A DNA stretch of 11,654 nt from an uncultured Prevotellaceae bacterium (lineage in GTDB: Bacteria; Bacteroidota; Bacteroidia; Bacteroidales; Muribaculaceae), in NCBI GenBank assembly GCA_945983195.1, contig CAMFSS010000036.1:1-11654 (forward strand), read 5' to 3'. How positions within the stretch are numbered: the first letter of the stretch is position 1; each line of letters begins with the position of its first letter. Under the pieces are notes generated by a model that saw only the letters and a list, made by a program, of their open reading frames with translations, was not told where the DNA came from and made no database searches. The position numbers were made by a program, and so were the translations under genes. This document shows, piece by piece, positions 1 through 6,547 of the stretch.

Positions 1-204
1 CGGATTGCTCAACTCCACACCCTAGCACGCGGGCGCCTGCTATTTCTCCGGCAATTTCACCACTCCAGGTGGCAATAAAATGGTGAATCGTGCGTTTATT
101 AATTACTATGAGGGAAATGCCGACCTGCGTTGCTGACGTGCAACGTGGGTCGCTGTTGCCCCACTTTTAGTAATTATAAGAAAACTAATATCAATAAAAA
201 ATCA
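1..204. other. Non-coding left-edge region with overlapping hairpins
   Basis: I recognise no gene here. A perfect 7-bp inverted repeat (TTCACCA at 56-62, TGGTGAA at 81-87) encloses a smaller one (CCAC at 60-63, GTGG at 69-72), and the two compete for the same bases. Further right, CGTTGC (128-133) can pair with GCAACG (140-145), GCAAC (140-144) can instead pair with GTTGC (155-159), and GTGGG (145-149) can pair with CCCAC (160-164) just before TTTT. I found no match to the TTTG/TAnnTTTG promoter, so the promoter of the gene at 205 is not identified. The short open frames on both strands lack a usable start or end quickly. Confidence 0.5.
145..168 (+). terminator. Possible weak intrinsic terminator or attenuator hairpin
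   Basis: GTGGG (145-149) pairs perfectly with CCCAC (160-164) across a 10-nt loop and is followed at once by TTTT (165-168). The stem is GC-rich but only 5 bp and the T-run is short, so it would be weak. It could end a transcript entering from the left edge, or sit in the leader of the metallophosphoesterase gene that starts at 205. The overlapping GTTGC/GCAAC pairings at 128-159 could prevent it from forming. Confidence 0.3.
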
Positions 205-2040
205 ATGGAACAGATACACAAAGTCTATTGGCGATTCTTGTTGGCGGCATTGATGTTATTCTCAGTGTCGCTTAGTGCTTTTTGCGAACGGATAGCAGTT
301 CTTGCCGACATTCATGTGACACCTGGCAATGCCAATGAGGCGAAATTGCGAGAGGCGGTTGCTGAAATCAATGCAGGCGATGCCCAACTGGTGATACTTG
401 CTGGTGACCTTACCAATGAGGGCAGTGATGAGCAATTGAATAATGTGAAGTCGATTATCGACGGCATCAACAAGCCTCTTTTCGTAATTCCCGGCAACCA
501 TGAGAACAACTGGAGCCAAAGTGCTTGCAAGACGTTCAACGACTTGTGGGGTAATGACCGTTTTGTCACTGAGACTGACAATCTTGTTATAGTGGGTATT
601 AACTGCGGTCCTTATATGAAGATGGGTGACGGGCACATTAAGCAGGAGGACCTTTCATGGCTCGACCGTACTCTTGCTGAGCGAACTCGCGCAGGAAAGA
701 GAGTGTTAAGCGTTTGCCACTACCCTATTATGCCCGACCTTGACAACTGTAACGATTATGTGTCAGTGCTGCAAAAATATCCTGTGGTTACACACATTTG
801 CGGTCACTATCACACTTTTAAGCATTACAAGGGTGGTGACATTGATGCACTTATGTGTCGCTCGCTCGACATGAAGAACGGCAACTACGGATATTCGATT
901 CTCGATATAACTGCCGACTCAGTGCGCTTGTCTGACAAGCGACTCGGAATGTTGCCTGAAGTGAAGTTTGAATACCCTATTGACATTGACATAACACCTA
1001 TCGAGGTGGCGAATAATGAGCATTTCACACTACCCGATAATGTAAAAATTACGCTTGTCCACCGCGATGAAGCCTCAATCTTCACACGCATAGGACTCGA
1101 CAAGGATAATGTGTACTTTGGCAATTCGCTCGGCTATGCCAAGTCGGTGAATATAGCCACGGGGAAAGTGAATTGGACATACAAGACCGATGCGTCGCTT
1201 TTTGCCCGTCCGGCTGTAGCCAAAAAAGTGGTTGTGCTTCCTACTGCCGACAAGCGGCTTGTGTGGCTCGACAAGAAATCGGGCAAGCCGATGTATGAGT
1301 CGGTAGCCAATGGTCCGTATGTTGCCGATGGTGTGGTCGATGGCAATACACTCTACCAGGGTGGATACATGACATTCCAGGCATGGGACATAAAGAAGCA
1401 CAAGATGCTGTGGAGCTACGACAGTATTTTCAATTATTGTCAAGCTGCTCCTGCAATTTCGGGTGACGACATAGCATTTGGTGCATGGGATACAAATCTG
1501 CGCCTGCTCGACCGCAAAAGCGGCAGTTTGCGCTGGGTATGGAATAATGGTAAAGCTGCAAATATGCTCGGGCCAGGCAACTGCGTGCCGGTGGTGGCAA
1601 GTGACAAGGTGATTGTTGTGGCTCCCGACCGCTACATGACTGCAATTGACCGTGCTACAGGACGACAAATCTGGCGCAACAACGACTTCAAGTATCGTGA
1701 AAGCCTTGGTGTTTCAGCCGACGGAAAGGCGGCATACGCCAAGACTATGGACGGTGAAATTGTTGCTGTGAGCACTGAGGGCAATGAGTATCGCCTGCTG
1801 TGGAAGGTAGATGCCAAACTTGGCTATGAGCATGCACCGTGCATAGTAGTGGAATCGAAGGGCATAGTGTATCTGGGCTCGCGCCAAGGGCTTATGGCAG
1901 CAATCGACCCTGTTGCTCAAAAGCTGCTATGGCAGTACCGCTTAGGCAATTCGGAGTTCAATGGCTGGGAGATTGATGCCAATGGCGATGTCTATACATC
2001 GCTTATCGAAGGTACAATATGGAAAATCCATGTGGATTAA
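205..2040 (+). CDS. Secreted metallophosphoesterase fused to a PQQ-like beta-propeller
   Basis: This encodes a predicted exported metal-dependent phosphoesterase of 611 aa. An N-terminal hydrophobic signal peptide (about residues 1-27) is followed by a calcineurin-like domain with every metal-site motif: DIH (D35, H37), GD (D68), GNHE (N98, H99), an isolated H172, and GHYH (H201, H203). From about residue 285 to the end run Trp-rich repeats ending in patterns such as TGKVNWTY, SGSLRWVW, TGRQIWRN and QKLLWQY, as in PQQ-like/WD-like beta-propellers with about seven blades. I chose ATG at 205 because it begins the signal peptide directly; a TTG at 130 would add 25 poorly hydrophobic residues. 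The expected location is the periplasm or cell surface. The substrate (nucleotide, phosphodiester or phosphoprotein) cannot be told. The propeller probably binds a partner or ligand; I see no reason to assume it binds PQQ. rarA follows 53 nt downstream on the same strand, with no obvious functional link. Confidence 0.85.
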   Translation: MEQIHKVYWRFLLAALMLFSVSLSAFCERIAVLADIHVTPGNANEAKLREAVAEINAGDAQLVILAGDLTNEGSDEQLNNVKSIIDGINKPLFVIPGNHENNWSQSACKTFNDLWGNDRFVTETDNLVIVGINCGPYMKMGDGHIKQEDLSWLDRTLAERTRAGKRVLSVCHYPIMPDLDNCNDYVSVLQKYPVVTHICGHYHTFKHYKGGDIDALMCRSLDMKNGNYGYSILDITADSVRLSDKRLGMLPEVKFEYPIDIDITPIEVANNEHFTLPDNVKITLVHRDEASIFTRIGLDKDNVYFGNSLGYAKSVNIATGKVNWTYKTDASLFARPAVAKKVVVLPTADKRLVWLDKKSGKPMYESVANGPYVADGVVDGNTLYQGGYMTFQAWDIKKHKMLWSYDSIFNYCQAAPAISGDDIAFGAWDTNLRLLDRKSGSLRWVWNNGKAANMLGPGNCVPVVASDKVIVVAPDRYMTAIDRATGRQIWRNNDFKYRESLGVSADGKAAYAKTMDGEIVAVSTEGNEYRLLWKVDAKLGYEHAPCIVVESKGIVYLGSRQGLMAAIDPVAQKLLWQYRLGNSEFNGWEIDANGDVYTSLIEGTIWKIHVD

Positions 2041-2093
2041 TACTATATTAATTGACGAACAGTAGAAAAAACACATAACCGACAATAACGACA

Positions 2094-3374
2094 GTGTACG
2101 AACCTCTTGCTGAACGAATGCGACCTAAGTCGCTTGACGAATATATTGGTCAGAAGCACCTTGTTGGCGAAGGAGCTGTGATACGCCGCATGATTGAAAC
2201 TGGCAATATCGCCTCATTCATTCTGTGGGGCCCCCCTGGTGTTGGAAAGACTACACTTGCACGTATAATAGCTGAGCAGACACAATCATCGTTTTTCACG
2301 CTATCGGCAGTAACTTCGGGCGTGAAGGAAGTGCGTGAAGTGCTCGACCGTTGCCGTGCTGATGCGACGAGCGTGTTTTCAAAGGGTCGCCCTATCCTAT
2401 TCATCGACGAAATACACCGCTTCAACAAGTCGCAGCAGGACTCGCTGCTTGGGGCTGTTGAAAACGGCACTGTGACACTTATTGGAGCAACCACGGAGAA
2501 TCCATCGTTTGAGGTGATACGTCCACTGCTCTCACGTGCACAGGTCTATGTGCTAAAGTCGCTTGAGAAGGATGATTTGCTGGAGTTGCTGCATCGTGCT
2601 ATAACCGCCGATGCACTCCTCTCGAAAATGACTGTGGAAATAAAGGAGACTGATGCACTGCTTCGCTTCTCGGGAGGCGATGCACGCAAGTTGCTCAACA
2701 TTCTCGCCCTGCTTTATCAGTCGACACCTTCAAATCAGCCTATTGTGATTAGCGACGGTGTAGTCACTGAAAGCCTTCAACAGAATCCTATGGCATTCGA
2801 CAAGAATGGCGAGATGCACTACGACATAATCTCGGCATTTATCAAGTCGATTCGTGGTAGCGATCCCGATGCTGCAATCTATTGGCTCGCAAGGCTCATT
2901 GCCGGCGGTGAAGACCCCAAGTTCATTGCTCGCAGGCTTATGATTTCGGCAAGCGAGGATATTGGTCTTGCTAATCCCAATGCTATGCTGCTTGCAAATG
3001 CCGCTTTTGAGGCTATCAACAAGATTGGTTGGCCTGAAGGTCGCATACCGCTTGCCGAGGCCACTATCTATCTTGCAACATCGCCGAAGAGCAATTCGGC
3101 ATACATGGCAATCAATTCTGCTCTTGCATTTGTGGAAAAGACGGGGAATCTGCCTGTACCATTGCATCTGCGCAATGCGCCAACCAAGCTTATGGACGAA
3201 CTCGGATATGGCAAGGACTACAAGTATGCACATGATTTTCCGGGGCATTTTGTCGATCAGCAGTATCAGCCCACTGAGATTGCAGGCACGCGTTTTTGGC
3301 AGGCTGCCGACAATCCGCAGGAAGCAAAAATGAAGGAGCGCATGGATGCTCTGTGGAATAATAATAAAAGATAG
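2094..3374 (+). CDS. rarA: RarA (MgsA) replication-associated recombination AAA+ ATPase
   Basis: RarA is a cytoplasmic AAA+ ATPase of the clamp-loader/RuvB-like group that acts at stalled replication forks and with SSB. The 426-aa product has the usual full length. Visible motifs are the opening EPLAERMRPKSLDEYIGQ, Walker A GPPGVGKT (residues 46-53), Walker B FIDEIHRF (103-110, D105/E106), sensor 1 region GATTENP (131-137), and sensor 2 SGGDARK (193-199). The conserved C-terminal oligomerisation block follows, with SIRGSDPDAAIYWLARLIAGG and SEDIGLANP. The start is GTG at 2094: an in-frame TAA lies six codons upstream and homologues begin at this point, so no ATG alternative fits. It follows the phosphoesterase gene by 53 nt and could be co-transcribed, though no promoter or terminator is evident in the gap. 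Identification is firm from the motif set. Confidence 0.95.
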   Translation: MYEPLAERMRPKSLDEYIGQKHLVGEGAVIRRMIETGNIASFILWGPPGVGKTTLARIIAEQTQSSFFTLSAVTSGVKEVREVLDRCRADATSVFSKGRPILFIDEIHRFNKSQQDSLLGAVENGTVTLIGATTENPSFEVIRPLLSRAQVYVLKSLEKDDLLELLHRAITADALLSKMTVEIKETDALLRFSGGDARKLLNILALLYQSTPSNQPIVISDGVVTESLQQNPMAFDKNGEMHYDIISAFIKSIRGSDPDAAIYWLARLIAGGEDPKFIARRLMISASEDIGLANPNAMLLANAAFEAINKIGWPEGRIPLAEATIYLATSPKSNSAYMAINSALAFVEKTGNLPVPLHLRNAPTKLMDELGYGKDYKYAHDFPGHFVDQQYQPTEIAGTRFWQAADNPQEAKMKERMDALWNNNKR

Positions 3375-3382
3375 TATAGCAT

Positions 3383-3404
3383 TTTCTCGTTAGGAGAAAC
3401 TAAC
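3383..3404. repeat. Two mutually exclusive small hairpins after rarA
   Basis: TTTCTC (3383-3388) pairs with GAGAAA (3394-3399) over a 5-nt loop. The loop itself, GTTAG (3389-3393), can instead pair with CTAAC (3400-3404). No T-run follows, so it is not a convincing terminator. It lies between the rarA stop and the glycosyltransferase start 52 nt downstream. A role as a translational or processing switch is only a guess. Confidence 0.3.
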
Positions 3405-3425
3405 CGTTTAAGCATTTTCAGATAT

Positions 3426-4490
3426 ATGGATACCCAATTGAAATTCTCTGATATAATAAGATACATTCTTCTCGGCTGCATTTCTATGCTTGTCGTTACT
3501 TTTGCCTTTATACTCTATGACTCATACTGTACGGGCAGCACATATAATCTGCCATTTTGGGTTACGAAGTTGAATGCGTATATGGAGATTTATAGCAGTA
3601 GTCTGACGATAGTAGCAGTTGTTGCCATTGCATCATTCTATTTTGTCGGACTAATTGTTCAGGGTATTAGCATGATGTTCTGCCAGATATTGTATTATTT
3701 CAAGGATACTCGTTTCATGAGCTTTCTCTTTGGTGACTGCAATATCCTTCCACAATGGTCGGCACTTGTAGCTTTTTTGACGCGCACATTTGTGTTTTCT
3801 CCGGTGTTTTTTTATGAAATCAATAACTATTGCAGAGTTCTTAAGTTCCGCAACAGCACTTCATCGGGCTATCCGAAATGGTTGAACATCTCAAACCACC
3901 CAGAGGAATTGTGCGAGATTATTGAAGGTGCTATCAACAGTGGAAAATACAGAGATGACGACCGACGTTACCTCAATGAGTTGCTGATAGGTATTCTAAC
4001 TGTTATACGCATGACGATGTGGACATTCATTGTAATGTCAGTTTTTGCATTACCGCAAGTGGAAACTGCATACAAGATTCTGATTATTGCATTTTTTTGT
4101 ATGATTGCCGGAGCTATAGTCACACTGATTGCCAAAGCCTATGCCTCTGAATATATTAAATCTCTTGGCACGAGCATTACTGCCCGATGCAACGATACGC
4201 AAGTTAGGGAGCGGTTTAACAAGATGCTTGCAGCAAATGGAACACCAAAGGTGTTTATTCTCGTCCGTACATGCAGTAAAAATGCTCCAATGTATGAACG
4301 GAATTTGAAAAGAGCTCTCGATTCAATTAATCGACAGACATATCAGAACATTCTTGTCATTGTGCTCGAAGATGTCGACAAAGACTATGACAATCAGGTT
4401 ACGACTGCAAATCCAGTAAAAACTACCCTTTCCTATTCGATAAAATTGCGTATAGTGTTGAGCATTGTGGCGGTCCGGCCGCAGCAATGA
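3426..4490 (+). CDS. Membrane-anchored GT2-like glycosyltransferase, N-terminal part (frameshifted)
   Basis: This is the 5' part of a gene that appears broken. The 354-aa frame has four likely membrane helices: about residues 10-31, 58-81, 187-210 and 216-238, with a polar loop between the second and third. A glycosyltransferase-A-like start follows at residue 274 (PKVFILVRTC, then ALDSINRQTYQNILVIVLED), which is the nucleotide-sugar-binding half of a GT2 fold. After about residue 332 the frame stops making sense (KLRIVLSIVAVRPQQ, then TGA), while the next frame carries the expected continuation from 4391 onward. The true product would be 651 aa if one base were restored near 4418-4422. I do not recognise the N-terminal membrane domain, and the sugar and acceptor are unknown. 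The stretch is visibly richer in A and T than rarA or the etf genes, consistent with a variable surface-glycan gene, possibly acquired by transfer. As written this fragment would lack its catalytic acidic residues. Confidence 0.7.
   Translation: MDTQLKFSDIIRYILLGCISMLVVTFAFILYDSYCTGSTYNLPFWVTKLNAYMEIYSSSLTIVAVVAIASFYFVGLIVQGISMMFCQILYYFKDTRFMSFLFGDCNILPQWSALVAFLTRTFVFSPVFFYEINNYCRVLKFRNSTSSGYPKWLNISNHPEELCEIIEGAINSGKYRDDDRRYLNELLIGILTVIRMTMWTFIVMSVFALPQVETAYKILIIAFFCMIAGAIVTLIAKAYASEYIKSLGTSITARCNDTQVRERFNKMLAANGTPKVFILVRTCSKNAPMYERNLKRALDSINRQTYQNILVIVLEDVDKDYDNQVTTANPVKTTLSYSIKLRIVLSIVAVRPQQ
4418..4422 (+). other. Probable frameshift point (A5 run) in the glycosyltransferase gene
   Basis: The upstream frame reads GTA AAA ACT here. 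Moving back one base, or restoring a sixth A, gives NPVKNYPFLFDKIAY, which runs smoothly into VEHCGGPAAAM and the DDDD motif of the downstream frame. The downstream frame is open only from 4391 (TGA at 4388-4390) and the upstream frame ends at 4490, so the switch must lie between them. The A-run is the most natural spot. The heptamer A AAA ACT is not a classic X XXY YYZ slippery site. The nearest GC hairpin (GCGG 4470-4473 with CCGC 4479-4482) is about 48 nt away, too far for a typical stimulator. Confidence 0.6.
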
Positions 4491-5380
4491 TTCGCATAAA
4501 AGAACTGTTCCTTAAGACTGCCTGTGATGACGATATTGCTGTGATGCTCGATGATGACGATGCTCTGAAGCGTAGTGATGCGATTGAGGATATTGTATAC
4601 ATGATGAATAGTCGAAAGGCAACCATTTGCATTACCTCTTTTGAGAGCTGTGGTGAAATTAGTATGGACATAACCAACAAGGGCGGTGGAAAGCATAACG
4701 AATTGGTTCATATTCTCAGTAAAAGACGTGCCGGACATTTTACTCCCGACTTGTGCTATGCCAGCAGCATTGGTTGGACAAAAGCATTTAAGCAAGAAAC
4801 GGCTAAGACCATGCATTATCTGCTCACAAAATATGCCGATGAATATCGCAAGCTAGAGCGTTACGAGGATTTCCCTGATTTCATTGCTTTCCTGTTCAGT
4901 AACTCAAGGGTTTGCGGTGTGCCAAAACCGACTCACCTTTATTACAAGGACAAGGGGCGGATAACAACCACGAAGAATATCAAGGACTTCGAGGTGGCGC
5001 GTGTGGGATTTTTGACACTTCTTTTGAAGATGGTAGTAGAAAACCCTAATTTGTTTGACAATGCGTACAAAGCCGAAGCCCATGCCATTGAGTTCATTGT
5101 TTTCAAGACTTGCCAAATTGAAGGGATTATGGCAAAATATTCAAAAGAGGCAAATGAGAAAAATGCATCAGGCAAGAAACTGGACAAGGGTGAATCAGAT
5201 TTCATTGGCATAATGCCCGGCACTTTCTCAAAGTGGCTATATGAAAAGATTAAGGCTGATAATCTTGACGTATCAATAACCCGACACCTTCACAACGTTA
5301 CTTCATGCGACAGTTTCCTTCAGTATGTTTATGACAAGAAAAAGGAGTTTATCTTGAATAATATTCTGTCGTCGAAATAA
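4487..5380 (+). CDS. GT2-like glycosyltransferase, catalytic C-terminal part (frameshifted)
   Basis: This is the 3' part of the split gene. It holds the catalytic residues expected of a GT-A/GT2 enzyme: DDDIAVMLDDDD (residues 14-25, the metal and sugar-nucleotide DxD region), GWTKAF (96-101), and RYEDFPDF (125-132), where an acidic residue usually acts as general base. The C-terminal 150 residues are Lys-rich and not recognised. The ATG at 4487 overlaps the upstream TGA at 4488-4490 as ATGA, which looks like translational coupling. However, the frame is meaningful well before it (KIAYSVEHCGGPAAAM from about 4442), so this ATG is probably an internal Met rather than the evolved start. A 297-aa product could still be made by re-initiation, but it would lack the nucleotide-binding first half of the domain and the membrane anchor. 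Confidence 0.65.
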   Translation: MIRIKELFLKTACDDDIAVMLDDDDALKRSDAIEDIVYMMNSRKATICITSFESCGEISMDITNKGGGKHNELVHILSKRRAGHFTPDLCYASSIGWTKAFKQETAKTMHYLLTKYADEYRKLERYEDFPDFIAFLFSNSRVCGVPKPTHLYYKDKGRITTTKNIKDFEVARVGFLTLLLKMVVENPNLFDNAYKAEAHAIEFIVFKTCQIEGIMAKYSKEANEKNASGKKLDKGESDFIGIMPGTFSKWLYEKIKADNLDVSITRHLHNVTSCDSFLQYVYDKKKEFILNNILSSK

Positions 5381-5516
5381 GCTTAGCTTCTCTATTTATA
5401 GAACGAATATTCGTGTCAGTTTTTTATTAGTATATACTCAAGTGTAAGAATTGAGTTAAAGATTTTGTATTTTATGGCTTTCACGTCTTGCTTTTATAAC
5501 TTTTTGGCGATTTTTA

Positions 5517-5547
5517 TTTGTGACTTGGCAATTATTTCTTAACTTTG
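5517..5547 (+). promoter_or_regulatory. Bacteroidota-type sigma promoter of etfB-etfA-acdA
   Basis: TTTG at 5517-5520 (-33 box), a 19-nt spacer, and TAACTTTG at 5540-5547 (-7 box) match the known primary-sigma promoter consensus of Bacteroidota exactly (TTTG, N19-21, TAnnTTTG). Transcription would start around 5552-5555, giving a leader of roughly 90 nt before the etfB ATG at 5643. Confidence 0.85.
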
Positions 5548-5560
5548 TAGGGATTAAGGG

Positions 5561-5592
5561 AACACGTGCAGAATTACACGTGTTTTTCGTGT
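5561..5592 (+). promoter_or_regulatory. Leader hairpin with alternative pairing (attenuator-like) before etfB
   Basis: AACACGTG (5561-5568) and CACGTGTT (5577-5584) form an 8-bp perfect stem with an 8-nt loop, followed by T to 5587 (five T in a row, 5583-5587), which resembles an intrinsic terminator. ACACG (5576-5580) can instead pair with CGTGT (5588-5592), and this excludes the first hairpin. The first stem begins within about 10 nt of the predicted transcript start, so a 5' protective hairpin is an alternative to attenuation. The stem arms also contain two CACGTG palindromes 14 bp apart, which could serve as a protein-binding site. Confidence 0.45.
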
Positions 5593-5642
5593 AGAGATAA
5601 ACGGAAAATAATATTATTAAATCATCTAATATCTTTATTATT

Positions 5643-6515
5643 ATGAGTTTGAATATCGTTGTTCTGGCAAAACAAGTGCCTGACACGCGCAACGTTGGCA
5701 AAGACGCAATGAAGGAAGATGGAACCATCAACCGCAGTGCTCTGCCCGCAATCTTCAACCCGGAGGACTTGAATGCTCTTGAGCAGGCTTTGAGGCTCAA
5801 AGAGACTCACCCCGGCTCTAAAATCACCCTTCTTACTATGGGTCTGCCACGTGCAGCCGAGGTGATTCGTGAGGGACTGTATCGCGGTGCTGATACCGGG
5901 ATTGTACTCACCGACCGCGCTCTTGGCGGTGCTGATACACTCGCCACTTCCTATTCATTGGCACAGGCTATTCGCCACCTTGCAGAGTATGACATAATCA
6001 TTGGTGGTCGTCAGGCTATTGATGGTGATACGGCACAGGTTGGTCCGCAAATTGCAGAGAAACTTGGTTTGCCGCAGGTGACATACGCAGAGGAAATCAA
6101 AGTTGAAGATGGTAAAGCCACAATCAAGCGCCGCATTGAGAATGGCGTAGAGGTAGTTGAAGCTCCGCTTCCATTGGTAGTGACAGTGAATGGTTCGGCA
6201 GCACCTTGCCGTCCGCGCAATGCCCGCTTGATTCAAAAGTTTAAGTATGCAGCCACTCCAAGCGAGAAGGGTGCTGCAAGTGAAGAAGTGAAGAAGCTCC
6301 TCGACACACGCAGCTATCTCAACCTCTATGAGTGGAGTGCTGCCGAGGTTGAAGCCGATCCTGCACAAATCGGTATGCCGGGTTCGCCTACAAAAGTTAA
6401 GACTGTGGTCAATGTGGTGTTCCAGGCAAAGGAGAGCAAGCGCATCGAAGCTGCCGATGATGCAGCTATTGAGGATCTTGTGAAGGACCTTATTGCAAAT
6501 CACACTATCGGTTAA
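5643..6515 (+). CDS. etfB: Electron transfer flavoprotein, beta subunit (EtfB)
   Basis: EtfB pairs with EtfA to carry electrons between an acyl-CoA dehydrogenase and another redox partner in the cytoplasm, and binds AMP or, in bifurcating forms, a second FAD. The 290-aa product begins NIVVLAKQVPDT, typical of the family. It carries the conserved GGRQAIDGDTAQVGPQIAE (121-139) and a V-T-V-N-G-S-A-A-P-C-R-P-R-N-A segment (180-194) in the position of the beta-ETF signature loop. It is slightly longer than mitochondrial-type EtfB (about 255 aa), mainly through the C-terminal region. It is the first gene of a three-gene operon, 32 nt ahead of etfA, under the promoter at 5517-5547. Whether this pair bifurcates electrons cannot be decided by eye. 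Confidence 0.95.
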   Translation: MSLNIVVLAKQVPDTRNVGKDAMKEDGTINRSALPAIFNPEDLNALEQALRLKETHPGSKITLLTMGLPRAAEVIREGLYRGADTGIVLTDRALGGADTLATSYSLAQAIRHLAEYDIIIGGRQAIDGDTAQVGPQIAEKLGLPQVTYAEEIKVEDGKATIKRRIENGVEVVEAPLPLVVTVNGSAAPCRPRNARLIQKFKYAATPSEKGAASEEVKKLLDTRSYLNLYEWSAAEVEADPAQIGMPGSPTKVKTVVNVVFQAKESKRIEAADDAAIEDLVKDLIANHTIG

Positions 6516-6547
6516 CCTTTTTCCCAACACATTAAAAACAAAAAACT

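Larger units (their letters stand above)
5381..5642 (+). promoter_or_regulatory. 262-nt AT-rich control region upstream of the etf operon
   Basis: I see no coding potential on the + strand. Features from left to right: a perfect palindrome ACGAATATTCGT (5403-5414) followed by a T6 run, and an inverted repeat ACTCAA (5436-5441)/TTGAGT (5451-5456) with a 9-nt loop. Either may help to end the upstream glycosyltransferase transcript, though both are weak. Then come the etf promoter (5517-5547), the leader hairpin (5561-5587), and a 12-bp AT palindrome AATAATATTATT (5607-5618) shortly before the etfB ATG. No Shine-Dalgarno sequence precedes that ATG. Confidence 0.55.

Noticed and set aside
1..170. 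Minus-strand open frame running off the left edge (reading IATWSGEIAGEIAGARV) as the start of a gene
   Set aside because: The frame is open from about 170 to the edge, but the only in-frame start-like codon is a GTG near 29, leaving too little sequence to judge. The same stretch is explained by hairpins.
130..204. TTG at 130 as the start of the phosphoesterase gene
   Set aside because: It would place 25 polar, Cys- and Lys-containing residues before a normal signal peptide. The ATG at 205 gives a standard exported protein.
1075..1668. Long minus-strand open frame inside the phosphoesterase gene
   Set aside because: It lies wholly antisense to a well-supported gene, has no domain-like sequence, and reflects the codon pattern of the real frame.
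2730..3248. Minus-strand open frame inside rarA
   Set aside because: It is antisense to a fully recognised conserved protein, with no promoter or recognisable motif of its own.
4418..4424. Programmed -1 ribosomal frameshift at A AAA ACT
   Set aside because: The heptamer lacks the second slippery triplet, and no stable stem or pseudoknot is visible 5-9 nt downstream. A one-base loss or sequence error is simpler, though single-tRNA slippage cannot be excluded.
4487..4490. ATGA overlap as evidence for two translationally coupled genes
   Set aside because: The downstream frame already encodes conserved-looking glycosyltransferase sequence before this ATG, so the overlap is probably a by-product of the frameshift.
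5403..5426. Palindrome ACGAATATTCGT plus T6 as a strong terminator for the glycosyltransferase gene
   Set aside because: With a minimal loop only 4 bp of stem remain and the T-run begins some bases away, so it is at best weak.
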